Source of the DNA: Paratinospora sagittata
Taxonomy: Eukaryota; Streptophyta; Magnoliopsida; Ranunculales; Menispermaceae
Direction: 5' to 3'
NCBI GenBank assembly: GCA_035771175.1
Contig: CM069589.1
Span: 26,244,201 to 26,308,200, forward strand
DNA length: 64,000 nt
A program made the translations under genes and the position numbers. Below, one piece after another: positions 1 to 11,885 of this stretch (position 1 is its first letter; every line of letters starts with the position of its first letter). The notes below the pieces were generated by a model that saw nothing but the letters and a program-made list of their open reading frames with translations, made no database searches and was not told the DNA's origin.

Positions 1-189
1 ATGGCTATTTGAATATTTTATCCCGATCAATCAACATACATATCGACCAAATCGTGAAGAAATCTTCAAAAAGCCATAACTTTTTATCCCGACTTTGATT
101 TCAAGGAGTGAAAAAGAATTGAAAATGCCTTTTCTTCCCATTTCTAACGCATGTTCAATCAGACAAATTGGAGTCAGAATGAAAACGTT
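1..189. repeat. Monomer A of the trimer (reference copy)
   Basis: First of three monomers. It starts ATGGCTATTTGAATATTT, contains the AT-rich stretch CCATAACTTTTTATCCC and the purine-rich stretch GGAGTGAAAAAGAATTG, and ends in the shared core (AATCAGACAAATTGGAGTC at 157-175, then AAAACGTT). Variants that separate units are CAACATACAT, CAACTTACAT or CAACTTACTT; GACCAAAT or GACGAAAT; GAAATCTTC or GAAATGTTC; and CTTCCCATT or CTTCCAATT. The fold-back element inserted into the CTTTTTATCCC stretch of one A monomer, and the 35-bp deletion of unit 112 removed that same stretch from another. No coding potential is seen. Confidence 0.9.
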
Positions 190-377
190 ATGGTTATTTT
201 AAAGTTTCACACCGATCATTCAATTACTTCTCGTATGAATCGATAAGAAAAATTCAAATAGACTTACAGTTTAGTCCTGACACTGATATGAGTTAATAAA
301 AAGGCGTTGAAAATATTGTTTCTTCTTCTTTCCAAGGAATGTGCAATCACTCAAATTGGAGTCCGGAAGAAAACGTT
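190..377. repeat. Monomer B of the trimer (reference copy)
   Basis: Second monomer, 188 bp, starting ATGGTTATTTTAAAGTTT. It carries GAATCGATAAG with a ClaI-type ATCGAT, the pyrimidine run TTTCTTCTTCTTTCC, and the core AATCACTCAAATTGGAGTCC at 345-364. Variable sites include the start (GTTATGG, GTTAGGG or GTTATAG), CACACCGATC, CACATCGATC or CACACCGGTC, AAATAGACTT, AAATATACTT, AAATAGGCTT or AAATGGACTT, and CCAAGGAATG, CCAAGAAATG, CCAAAGAATG or CCAAAGATTG. B resembles A and C clearly only in the core and in the stretch just before it (GAAAAT...TTTCTTC), so the three monomers diverged well before the trimer was amplified. Confidence 0.9.
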
Positions 378-566
378 ATGGCTATTTTAATGTTTGTTAC
401 CCATTGACCACCGTACTTGTGAATCTAATCAGCAATCAAAATCAAAAAGCCTTAGCCATTTCTTTGGAAGTATGATTTGAGTAATTCGAAAGACGTTTAA
501 AATATCGTTTCTTCCTCGTTTAAAAGCATTTTTAATCACTCAAACTGGAGTCAGGAATAAAATGTT
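378..566. repeat. Monomer C of the trimer (reference copy)
   Basis: Third monomer, 189 bp, starting ATGGCTATTTTAATGTTTG and ending in the core AATCACTCAAACTGGAGTC at 534-552. It includes TTACCCATTGACCACCGTAC, a low-variation stretch in nearly all 112 copies, and the variable zone TTTGGAAGTATGATTTGAG, which gives the most useful subfamily markers: GGAAGTATG, GGAAGGATG, GAAAGTATG or GGATGTATG; GAGTTATTC, GAGTAATTC or GAGTCATTC. The 3' tail reads CCTCCTTTCAAAG, CCTCCTTTAAAAG, CCTCGTTTAAAAG or CCTCTTTTCAAAG. Its shared core joins the next A monomer. No coding signal is seen. Confidence 0.9.
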
Positions 567-3500
567 ATGGCTATTTGAATATTTTATCCCGATCAATCAA
601 CTTACATATCGACCAAATCGTGAAGAAATGTTCAAAAAGCCATAACTTTTTATCCCGACTTTGATTTCAAGGAGTGAAAAAGAATTGAAAATGCCTTTTA
701 TTCCAATTTCTAACGCATGTCCAATCAGACAAATTGGAGTCAGAATGAAAACGTTATGGTTATTTTTAAGTTTCACATCGATCATTCAATTACTTCTCGT
801 ATGAATCGATAAGAAAAATTCAAATATACTTACAGTTTAATCCTGACACTGATATGAGTTAATAAAAAGGCGTTGAAAATATTGTTTCTTCTTCTTTCCA
901 AGGAATGTGCAATCACTCAAATTGGAGTCCGGAAGAAAAAGTTATGGCTATTTTAATGTTTGTTACCCATTGACCACCGTACTTGTGAATCTAATCAGCA
1001 ATCAAAATCAAAAAGCCTTAGCCATTTCTTTGGAAGGATGATTTGAGTTATTCGAAAGACGTTTAAAATATCGTTTCTTCCTCCTTTCAAAGCATTTTTA
1101 ATCACTCAAACTGGAGTCAGGAATAAAATGTTATGGCTATTTGAATATTTTATCCCGATCAATCAACTTACTTATCGACCAAATCGTGAAGAAATGTTCA
1201 AAAAGCCATAACTTTTTATCCCGACTTTGATTTCAAGGAGTGAAAAAGAATTGAAAATGCCTTTTCTTCAAATTTCTAACGCATGTTCAATCAGACAAAT
1301 TGGAGTCAGAATGAAAACGTTATGGTTATTTTAAAGTTTCACATCGATCATTCAATTACTTCTCGTATGAATCGATAAGAAAAATTCAAATATACTTACA
1401 GTTTAATCCTGACACTGATATGAGTTAATAAAAAGGCGTTGAAAATATTGTTTCTTCTTCTTTCCAAGGAATGTGCAATCACTCAAATTGGAGTCCGGAA
1501 GAAAACGTTATGGCTATTTTAACGTTTGTTACCCATTGACCACCGTACTTGTGAATCTAATCAGCAATCAAAATCAAAAAGCCTTTGCCATTTCTTTGGA
1601 AGTATGATTTGAGTTATTCGGAAGACGTTCAAAATATCGTTTCTTCCTCTTTTCAAAGCATTTTTAATCACTCAAACTGGAGTCAGGAATAAAATGTTAT
1701 GGCTATTTGAATATTTTATCCCGATCAATCAACATACATATCGACCAAATCGTGAAGAAATCTTCAAAAAGCCATAACTTTTTATCCCGACTTTGATTTC
1801 AAGGAGTGAAAAAGAATTGAAAATGCCTTTTCTTCCCATTTCTAACGCATGTTCAATCAGACAAATTGGAGTCAGAATGAAAACGTTATGGTTATTTTAA
1901 AGTTTCACACCGATCATTCAATTACTTCTCGTATGAATCGATAAGAAAAATTCAAATAGACTTACAGTTTAATCCTGACACTGATATGAGTTAATAAAAA
2001 GGCGTTGAAAATATTGTTTCTTCTTCTTTTCAAGAAATGTGCAATTACTCAAATTGGAGTCCGGAAGAAAACGTTATGGCTATTTTAATGTTTGTTACCC
2101 ATTGACCACCGTACTTGTGAATCTAATCAGCAATCAAAATCAAAAAGCCTTAGCCATTTCTTTGGAAGTATGATTTGAGTTATTCGAAAGACGTATAAAT
2201 ATCGTTTCTTCCTCCTTTAAAACCATTTTTAATCACTCAAACTGGAGTCAGGAATAAAATGTTATGGCTATTTGAATATTTTATCCCGATCAATCAACTT
2301 ACATATCGACCAAATCGTGAAGAAATGTTCAAAAAGCCATAACTTTTTATCCCGACTTTGATTTCAAGGAGTGAAAAAGAATTGAAAATGCCTTTTCTTC
2401 CAATTTCTAACGCATGTTCAATCAGACAAATTGGAGTCAGAATGAAAACGTTATGGTTATTTTAAAGTTTCACATCGATCATTCAATTACTTCTCGTATG
2501 AATCGATAAGAAAAATTCAAATATACTTACAGTTTAATCCTGACACTGATATGAGTTAATAAAAAGGCGTTGAAAATATTGTTTCTTCTTCTTTCCAAGG
2601 AATGTGCAATCACTCAAATTGGAGTCCGGAAGAAAACGTTATGGCTATTTTAATGTTTGTTACCCATTGACCACCGTACTTGTGAATCTAATCAGCAATC
2701 AAAATCAAAAAGCCTTAGCCATTTCTTTGGAAGGATGATTTGAGTTATTCGAAAGACGTTTAAAATTTCGTTTCTTCCTCCTTTCAAAGCATTTTTAATC
2801 ACTCAAACTGGAGTCAGGAATAAAATGTTATGGCTATTTGAATATTTTATCCCGATCAATCAACATACATATCGACCAAATCGTGAAGAAATCTTCAAAA
2901 AGCCATAACTTTTTATCCCGACTTTGATTTCAAGGAGTGAAAAAGAATTGAAAATGCCTTTTCTTCCCACTTCTAACGCATGTTCAATCAGACAAATTGG
3001 AGTCAGAATGAAAACGTTATGGTTATTTTAAAGTTTCACACCGATCATTCAATTACTTCTCGTATGAATCGATAAGAAAAATTCAAATAGACTTACAGTT
3101 TAATCCTGACACTGATATGAGTTAATAAAAAGGCGTTGAAAATATTGTTTCTTCCTCTTTCCAAGAAATGTGCAATCACTCAAATTGGAGTCCGGAAGAA
3201 AACGTTATGGCTATTTTAATGTTTGTTACCCATTGACCACCGTAGTTGTGAATCTAATCAGCAATTAAAATCAAAAAGCCTTAGCCATTTCTTTGGAAGT
3301 ATGATTTGAGTTATTCGAAAGACGTTTAAAATATCGTTTCTTCCTCCTTTAAAAGCATTTTTAATCACTCAAACTGGAGTCAGGAATAAAATGTTATGGC
3401 TATTTGAATATTTTATCCCGATCAATCAACTTACATATCGACCAAATCGTGAAGAAATGTTCAAAAAGCCATAACTTTTTATCCCGACTTTGATTTCAAG

Positions 3501-4527
3501 GAGTGAAAAAGAATTGAAAATGCCTTTTCTTCCAATTTCTAACGCATGTTCAATCAGACAAATTGGAGTCAGAATGAAAACGTTATGGTTATTTTAAAGT
3601 TTCACATCGATCATTCAATTACTTCTCGTATGAATCGATAAGAAAAATTCAAATATACTTACAGTTTAATCCTGACACTGATATGAGTTAATAAAAAGGC
3701 GTTGAAAATATTGTTTCTTCTTCTTTCCAAGGAATGTGCAATCACTCAAATTGGAGTCCGGAAGAAAACGTTATGGCTATTTTAATGTTTGTTACCCATT
3801 GACCACCGTACTTGTGAATCTAATCAGCAATCAAAATCAAAAAGCCTTAGCCATTTCTTTGGAAGTATGATTTGAGTTATTCGAAAGACGTTTAAAATAT
3901 CGTTTTTTCCTCCTTTCAAAGCATTTTTAATCACTCAAACTGGAGTCAGGAATAAAATGTTATGGCTATTTGAATATTTTATCCCGATCAATCAACATAC
4001 ATATCGACCAAATCGTGAAGAAATCTTCAAAAAGCCATAACTTTTTATCCCGACTTTGATTTCAAGGAGTGAAAAAGAATTGAAAATGCCTTTTCTTCCC
4101 ATTTCTAACGCATGTTCAATCAGACAAATTGGAGTCAGAATGAAAACGTTATGGTTATTTTAAAGTTTCACACCGATCATTCAATTACTTCTCGTATGAA
4201 TCGATAAGAAAAATTCAAATAGACTTACAGTTTAGTCCTGACACTGATATGAGTTAATAAAAAGGCGTTGAAAATATTGTTTCTTCTTCTTTCCAAGGAA
4301 TGTGCAATCACTCAAATTGGAGTCCGGAAGAAAACGTTATGGCTATTTTAATGTTTGTTACCCATTGACCACCGTACTTGTGAATCTAATCAGCAATCAA
4401 AATCAAAAAGCCTTAGCCATTTCTTTGGAAGTATGATTTGAGTAATTCGAAAGACGTTTAAAATATCGTTTCTTCCTCGTTTAAAAGCATTTTTAATCAC
4501 TCAAACTGGAGTCAGGAATAAAATGTT

Positions 4528-7500
4528 ATGGCTATTTGAATATTTTATCCCGATCAATCAACTTACATATCGACCAAATCGTGAAGAAATGTTCAAAAAG
4601 CCATAACTTTTTATCCCGACTTTGATTTCAAGGAGTGAAAAAGAATTGAAAATGCCTTTTATTCCAATTTCTAACGCATGTCCAATCAGACAAATTGGAG
4701 TCAGAATGAAAACGTTATGGTTATTTTTAAGTTTCACATCGATCATTCAATTACTTCTCGTATGAATCGATAAGAAAAATTCAAATATACTTACAGTTTA
4801 ATCCTGACACTGATATGAGTTAATAAAAAGGCGTTGAAAATATTGTTTCTTCTTCTTTCCAAGGAATGTGCAATCACTCAAATTGGAGTCCGGAAGAAAA
4901 AGTTATGGCTATTTTAATGTTTGTTACCCATTGACCACCGTACTTGTGAATCTAATCAGCAATCAAAATCAAAAAGCCTTAGCCATTTCTTTGGAAGGAT
5001 GATTTGAGTTATTCGAAAGACGTTTAAAATATCGTTTCTTCCTCCTTTCAAAGCATTTTTAATCACTCAAACTGGAGTCAGGAATAAAATGTTATGGCTA
5101 TTTGAATATTTTATCCCGATCAATCAACTTACTTATCGACCAAATCGTGAAGAAATGTTCAAAAAGCCATAACTTTTTATCCCGACTTTGATTTCAAGGA
5201 GTGAAAAAGAATTGAAAATGCCTTTTCTTCCCATTTCTAACGCATGTTCAATCAGACAAATTGGAGTCAGAATGAAAACGTTATGGTTATTTTAAAGTTT
5301 CACACCGATCATTCAATTACTTCTCGTATGAATCGATAAGAAAAATTCAAATAGACTTACAGTTTAATCCTGACACTGATATGAGTTAATAAAAAGGCGT
5401 TGAAAATATTGTTTCTTCTTCTTTCCAAGGAATGTGCAATCACTCAAATTGGAGTCCGGAAGAAAACGTTATGGCTATTTTAATGTTTGTTACCCATTGA
5501 CCACCGTACTTGTGAATCTAATCAGCAATCAAAATCAAAAAGCCTTAGCCATTTCTTTGGAAGTATGATTTGAATTATTCGAAAGACGTTTAAAATATCG
5601 TTTCTTCCTCCTTTAAAAGCATTTTTAATCACTCAAACTGGAGTCAGGAATAAAGTGTTATGGCTATTTGAATATTTTATCTCGATCAATCAACATACAT
5701 ATCGACCAAATCGTGAAGAAATCTTCAAAAACCCATAACTTTTTATCCCGACTTTGATTTCAAGGAGTGAAAAAGAATTGAAAATGCCTTTTCTTCCAAT
5801 TTCTAACGCATGTTCAATCAGACAAATTGGAGTCAGAATGAAAACGTTAGGGTTATTTTAAAGTTTCACATCGATCATTCAATTACTTCTCGTATGAATC
5901 GATAAGAAAAATTGAAATATACTTACAGTTTAATCCTGACACTGATATGAGTTAATAAAAAGGCGTTGAAAATATTGTTTCTTCTTCTTTCCAAAGATTG
6001 TGCAATCACTCAATTTGGAGTCCGGAAGAAAACGTTATGGCTATTTTAATGTTTGTTACCCATTGACCACCGTACTTGTGAATCTAATCAGCAATCAAAA
6101 TCAAAAAGCCTTAGCCATTTCTTTGGAAGTATGATTTGAGTTATTCGAAAGACGTTTAAAATATCGTTTATTCCTCCTTTCAAAGCATTTTTAATCACTC
6201 AAACTGGAGTCAGGAATAAAATGTTATGGCTATTTTAATATTTTATCCCGATCAATCAACATACATATCGACGAAATCGTGAAGAAATCTTCAAAAAGCC
6301 ATAACTTTTTATCCCGACTTTGATTTCAAGGAGTGAAAAAGAATTGAAAATGCCTTTTCTTCCCATTTCTAACGCATGTTCAATCAGACAAATTGGAGTC
6401 AGAATGAAAACGTTATGGTTATTTTAAAGTTTCACACCGATCATTCAATTACTTCTCGTATGAATCGATAAGAAAAATTCAAATAGACTTACAGTTTAAT
6501 CCTGACACTGATATGAGTTAATAAAAAGGCGTTGAAAATATTGTTTCTTCTTCTTTCCAAGAAATTTGCAATCACTCAAATTGGAGTCCGGAAGAAAACG
6601 TTATGGCTATTTTAATGTTTGTTACCCATTGACCACCGTACTTGTGAATCTAATCAGCAATCAAAATCAAAAAGCCTTAGCCATTTCTTTGGAAGTATGA
6701 TTTGAGTTATTCGGAAGACGTTCAAAATATCGTTTCTTCCTCTTTTAAAAGCATTTTTAATCACTCAAACTGGAGTCAGGAATAAAATGTTATGGCTATT
6801 TGAATATTTTATCCCGATCAATCAACTTACATATCGACCAAATCGTGAAGAAATGTTCAAAAAGCCATAACTTTTTATCCCGACTTTGATTTCAAGGAGT
6901 GAAAAAGAATTGAAAATGCGTTTTCTTCCAATTTCTAACGCATGTTCAATCAGACAAATTGGAGTCAGAATGAAAACGTTATGGTTATTTTAAAGTTTCA
7001 CATCGATCATTCAATTACTTCTCGTATGAATCGATAAGAAAAATTCAAATATACTTACAGTTTAATCCTGACACTGATATGAGTTAATAAAAAGGCGTTG
7101 AAAATATTGTTTCTTCTTCTTTCCAAGGAATGTGCAATCACTCAAATTGGAGTCCGGAAGAAAACGTTATGGCTATTTTAATGTTTGTTACCCATTGACC
7201 ACCGTACTTGTGAATCTAATCAGCAATCAAAATCAAAAAGCCTTAGCCATTTCTTTGGAAGGATGATTTGAGTTATTCGAAAGACGTTTAAAATATCGTT
7301 TCTTCCTCCTTTCAAAGCATTTTTAATCACTCAAACTGGAGTCAGGAATAAAATGTTATGGCTATTTGAATATTTTATCCCGATCAATCAACATACATAT
7401 CGACCAAATCGTGAAGAAATCTTCAAAAAGCCATAACTTTTTATCCCGACTTTGATTTCACGGAGTGAAAAAGAATTGAAAATGCCTTTTCTTCCCATTT

Positions 7501-8489
7501 CTAACGCATGTTCAATCAGACAAATTGGAGTCAGAATGAAAACGTTATGGTTATTTTAAAGTTTCACACCGATCATTCAATTACTTCTCGTATGAATCGA
7601 TAAGAAAAATTCAAATAGACTTACAGTTTAATCCTGACACTGATATGAGTTAATAAAAAGGCGTTGAAAATATTGTTTCTTCTTCTTTCCAAGAAATGTG
7701 CAATCACTCAAATTGGAGTCCGGAAGAAAACGTTATGGCTATTTTAATGTTTGTTACCCATTGACCACCGTACTTGTGAATCTAATCAGCAATCAAAATC
7801 AAAAAGCCTTAGCCATTTCTTTGGAAGTATGATTTGAGTTATTCGAAAGACGTTTAAAATATCGTTTCTTCCTCCTTTAAAAGCATTTTTAATCACTCAA
7901 ACTGGAGTCAGGAATAAAATGTTATGGCTATTTGAATATTTTATCCCGATCAATCAACTTACATATCGACCAAATCGTGAAGAAATGTTCAAAAAGCCAT
8001 AACTTTTTATCCCGACTTTGATTTCAAGGAGTGAAAAAGAATTGAAAATGCCTTTTCTTCCAATTTCTAACGCATGTTCAATCAGACAAATTGGAGTCAG
8101 AATGAAAACGTTATGGTTATTTTAAAGTTTCACACCGATCATTCAATTACTTTTCGTATGAATCGATAAGAAAAATTCAAATAGACTTACAGTTTAGTCC
8201 TGACACTGATATGAGTTAATAAAAAGGCGTTGAAAATATTGTTTCTTCTTCTTTCCAAGGAATGTGCAATCACTCAAATTGGAGTCCGGAAGAAAACGTT
8301 ATGGCTATTTTAATGTTTGTTACCCATTGACCACCGTACTTGTGAATCTAATCAGCAATCAAAATCAAAAAGCCTTAGCCATTTCTTTGGAAGTATGATT
8401 TGAGTAATTCGAAAGACGTTTAAAATATCGTTTCTTCCTCGTTTAAAAGCATTTTTAATCACTCAAACTGGAGTCAGGAATAAAATGTT
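4528..8489. repeat. Higher-order block I, copy 1 (units 9-15, 3962 bp)
   Basis: Seven trimers in a fixed order that recurs downstream. Private markers in order are: unit 9, CATGTCC and ATTTTTAAG; unit 10, CAACTTACTT and AATAAAGTG; unit 11, TATCTCGATC, AAAACCCAT, GTTAGGG, CCAAAGATTG, CAATTTGG and GTTTATTCC; unit 12, GACGAAAT and GGAAGACGTTC; unit 13, AATGCGTTTTC; unit 14, CCAAGAAATG; unit 15, ACTTTTCGTATG followed by TTTAGTCC and GAGTAATTC. The run of linked private variants shows that the 3962-bp block, and not only the 566-bp unit, was amplified. Small differences from copies 2 and 3 (for example CGGAGTG for AGGAGTG in unit 14) postdate that. Confidence 0.88.
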
Positions 8490-11400
8490 ATGGCTATTTG
8501 AATATTTTATCCCGATCAATCAACTTACATATCGACCAAATCGTGAAGAAATGTTCAAAAAGCCATAACTTTTTATCCCGACTTTGATTTCAAGGAGTGA
8601 AAAAGAATTGAAAATGCCTTTTCTTCCAATTTCTAACGCATGTCCAATCAGACAAATTGGAGTCAGAATGAAAACGTTATGGTTATTTTTAAGTTTCACA
8701 TCGATCATTCAATTACTTCTCGTATGAATCGATAAGAAAAATTCAAATATACTTACAGTTTAATCCTGACACTGATATGAGTTAATAAAAAGGCGTTGAA
8801 AATATTGTTTCTTCTTCTTTCCAAGGAATGTGCAATCACTCAAATTGGAGTCCGGAAGAAAAATTTATGGCTATTTTAATGTTTGTTACCCATTGACCAC
8901 CGTACTTGTGAATCTAATCAGCAATCAAAATCAAAAAGCCTTAGCCATTTCTTTGGAAGGATGATTTGAGTTATTCGAAAGACGTTTAAAATATCGTTTC
9001 TTCCTCCTTTCAAAGCATTTTTAATCACTCAAACTGGAGTCAGGAATAAAATGTTATGGCTATTTGAATATTTTATCCCGATCAATCAACTTACTTATCG
9101 ACCAAATCGTGAAGAAATGTTCAAAAAGCCATAACTTTTTATCCCGACTTTGATTTCAAGGAGTGAAAAAGAATTGAAAATGCCTTTTCTTCCCATTTCT
9201 AACGCATGTTCAATCAGACAAATTGGAGTCAGAATGAAAACGTTATGGTTATTTTAAAGTTTCACACCGATCATTCAATTACTTCTCGTATGAATCGATA
9301 AGAAAAATTCAAATAGACTTACAGTTTAATCCTGACACTGATATGAGTTAATAAAAAGGCGTTGAAAATATTGTTTCTTCTTCTTTCCAAGGAATGTGCA
9401 ATCACTCAAATTGGAGTCCGGAAGAAAACGTTATGGCTATTTTAATGTTTGTTACCCATTGACCACCGTACTTGTGAATCTAATCAGCAATCAAAATCAA
9501 AAAGCCTTAGCCATTTCTTTGGAAGTATGATTTGAGTTATTCGAAAGACGTTTAAAATATCGTTTCTTCCTCCTTTAAAAGCATTTTTAATCACTCAAAC
9601 TGGAGTCAGGAATAAAGTGTTATGGCTATTTGAATATTTTATCTCGATCAATCAACATACATATCGACCAAATCGTGAAGAAATCTTCAAAAACCCATAA
9701 CTTTTTATCCCGACTTTGATTTCAAGGAGTGAAAAAGAATTGAAAATGCCTTTTCTTCCAATTTCTAACGCATGTTCAATCAGACAAATTGGAGTCAGAA
9801 TGAAAACGTTAGGGTTATTTTAAAGTTTCACATCGATCATTCAATTACTTCTCGTATGAATCGATAAGAAAAATTGAAATATACTTACAGTTTAATCCTG
9901 ACACTGATATGAGTTAATAAAAAGGCGTTGAAAATATTGTTTCTTCTTCTTTCCAAAGATTGTGCAATCACTCAATTTGGAGTCCGGAAGAAAACGTTAT
10001 GGCTATTTTAATGTTTGTTACCCATTGACCACCGTACTTGTGAATCTAATCAGCAATCAAAATCAAAAAGCCTTAGCCATTTCTTTGGAAGTATGATTTG
10101 AGTTATTCGAAAGACGTTTAAAATATCGTTTATTCCTCCTTTCAAAGAATTTTTAATCACTCAAACTGGAGTCAGGAATAAAATGTTATGGCTATTTGAA
10201 TATTTTATCCCGATCAATCAACATACATATCGACGAAATCGTGAAGAAATCTTCAAAAAGCCATAACTTTTTATCCCGACTTTGATTTCAAGGAGTGAAA
10301 AAGAATTGAAAATGCCTTTTCTTCCCATTTCTAACGCATGTTCAATCAGACAAATTGGAGTCAGAATGAAAACGTTATGGTTATTTTAAAGTTTCACACC
10401 GATCATTCAATTACTTCTCGTATGAATCGATAAGAAAAATTCAAATAGACTTACAGTTTAATCCTGACACTGATATGAGTTAATAAAAAGGCGTTGAAAA
10501 TATTGTTTCTTCTTCTTTCCAAGAAATGTGCAATCACTCAAATTGGAGTCCGGAAGAAAACGTTATGGCTATTTTAATGTTTGTTACCCATTGACCACCG
10601 TACTTGTGAATCTAATCAGCAATCAAAATCAAAAAGCCTTAGCCATTTCTTTGGAAGTATGATTTGAGTTATTCGGAAGACGTTCAAAATATCGTTTCTT
10701 CCTCTTTTAAAAGCATTTTTAATCACTCAAACTGGAGTCAGGAATAAAATGTTATGGCTATTTGAATATTTTATCCCGATCAATCAACTTACATATCGAC
10801 CAAATCGTGAAGAAATGTTCAAAAAGCCATAACTTTTTATCCCGACTTTGATTTCAAGGAGTGAAAAAGAATTGAAAATGCGTTTTCTTCCAATTTCTAA
10901 CGCATGTTCAATCAGACAAATTGGAGTCAGAATGAAAACGTTATGGTTATTTTAAAGTTTCACACCGATCATTCAATTACTTCTCGTATGAATCGATAAG
11001 AAAAATTCAAATAGACTTACAGTTTAATCCTGACACTGATATGAGTTAATAAAAAGGCGTTGAAAATATTGTTTCTTCTTCTTTCCAAGAAATGTGCAAT
11101 CACTCAAATTGGAGTCCGGAAGAAAACGTTATGGCTATTTTAATGTTTCTTACCCATTGACCACCGTACTTGTGAATCTAATCAGCAATCAAAATCAAAA
11201 AGCCTTAGCCATTTCTTTGGAAGTATGATTTGAGTTATTCGAAAGACGTTTAAAATATCGTTTCTTCCTCCTTTAAAAGCATTTTTAATCACTCAAACTG
11301 GAGTCAGGAATAAAATGTTATGGCTATTTGAATATTTTATCCCGATCAATCAACTTACATATCGACCAAATCGTGAAGAAATGTTCAAAAAGCCATAACT

Positions 11401-11885
11401 TTTTATCCCGACTTTGATTTCAAGGAGTGAAAAAGAATTGAAAATGCCTTTTCTTCCAATTTCTAACGCATGTTCAATCAGACAAATTGGAGTCAGAATG
11501 AAAACGTTATGGTTATTTTAAAGTTTCACACCGATCATTCAATTACTTTTCGTATGAATCGATAAGAAAAATTCAAATAGACTTACAGTTTAGTCCTGAC
11601 ACTGATATGAGTTAATAAAAAGGCGTTGAAAATATTGTTTCTTCTTCTTTCCAAGGAATGTGCAATCACTCAAATTGGAGTCCGGAAGAAAACGTTATGG
11701 CTATTTTAATGTTTGTTACCCATTGACCACCGTACTTGTGAATCTAATCAGCAATCAAAATCAAAAAGCCTTAGCCATTTCTTTGGAAGTATGATTTGAG
11801 TAATTCGAAAGACGTTTAAAATATCGTTTCTTCCTCGTTTAAAAGCATTTTTAATCACTCAAACTGGAGTCAGGAATAAAATGTT
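8490..11885. repeat. Higher-order block I, copy 2 (units 16-21, 3396 bp, one trimer short)
   Basis: This copy has the same order of private markers as the preceding block but six trimers instead of seven. Unit 16 has CATGTCC, unit 17 AATAAAGTG, unit 18 the TATCTCGATC/GTTAGGG/CCAAAGATTG set, unit 19 GACGAAAT with GGAAGACGTTC, unit 20 AATGCGTTTTC, and unit 21 ACTTTTCGTATG with TTTAGTCC. Unit 20 (10754-11319) begins as the AATGCG type and ends as the CCAAGAAATG, CCTCCTTTAAAAG type. It is therefore a fusion of the two trimers that are separate in copies 1 and 3, which explains the missing 566 bp. Confidence 0.87.

Larger units (their letters stand above)
1..566. repeat. Reference 566-bp trimer unit (unit 1)
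   Basis: This is one complete satellite unit, used here as the reference. It contains three related monomers whose shared core ends in GTTATGG. The ATGG of that core falls at 1, 190, 378 and then 567, so monomer lengths are 189, 188 and 189 bp. A single TCCGGA lies at 362-367 in monomer B and recurs in most units; unit 103 has TCTGGA instead. AACGTT occurs at the A/B and B/C junctions but is ATGTT at the C/A junction. Unit 1 carries TTTAGTCC, GAGTAATTC and CCTCGTTTAAAAG, which mark it as the same variant as unit 8 (3962-4527). The unit phase is arbitrary. Confidence 0.95.
1..4527. repeat. Trimer units 1-8, irregular order
   Basis: Eight units with mixed variants. Unit 8 (3962) matches unit 1 in TTTAGTCC, GAGTAATTC and CCTCGTTTAAAAG. 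The next unit after each (units 2 and 9) shares CATGTCC, ATTTTTAAG and TTTTATTCC, so this junction was duplicated 7 units (3961 bp) apart. Between them the order differs from the block that follows: unit 3 has the unusual CTTCAAATTTC, unit 4 has ACGTATAAAT with a 1-bp loss, and unit 6 has CCCACTT. Units 5-6 resemble units 13-14. The segment looks like an edge of the 7-unit block family or a rearranged copy of it. Confidence 0.75.

Noticed and set aside
478..500. CENP-B box candidate around ATTCGAAAGACG in monomer C
   Set aside because: It shares the TTCG but lacks the CGGG part at the required spacing, and I saw no better match elsewhere in the unit.
341..560. Promoter or ribosome-binding motifs before ATG codons in the repeat (AAGGAATG, GGAGTC...ATG)
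   Set aside because: Each such ATG is followed by a stop within a short distance in most units. The matches are expected by chance in AT-rich repeats.
597..785. 62-codon minus-strand open frame, recurring at 4558-4746, 8520-8708 and 11916-12104
   Set aside because: It exists only in the four trimers with ATTTTTAAG in place of ATTTTAAAG, which removes a stop. It recurs because the satellite block was duplicated. There is no start context, domain or conservation beyond the repeat.
5840..5860. Telomere-like TTAGGGTTA in units 11, 18, 24, 30 and others
   Set aside because: It is a single T-to-G change in GTTATGGTTA at the start of monomer B, one copy per unit with no tandem TTAGGG or TTTAGGG.
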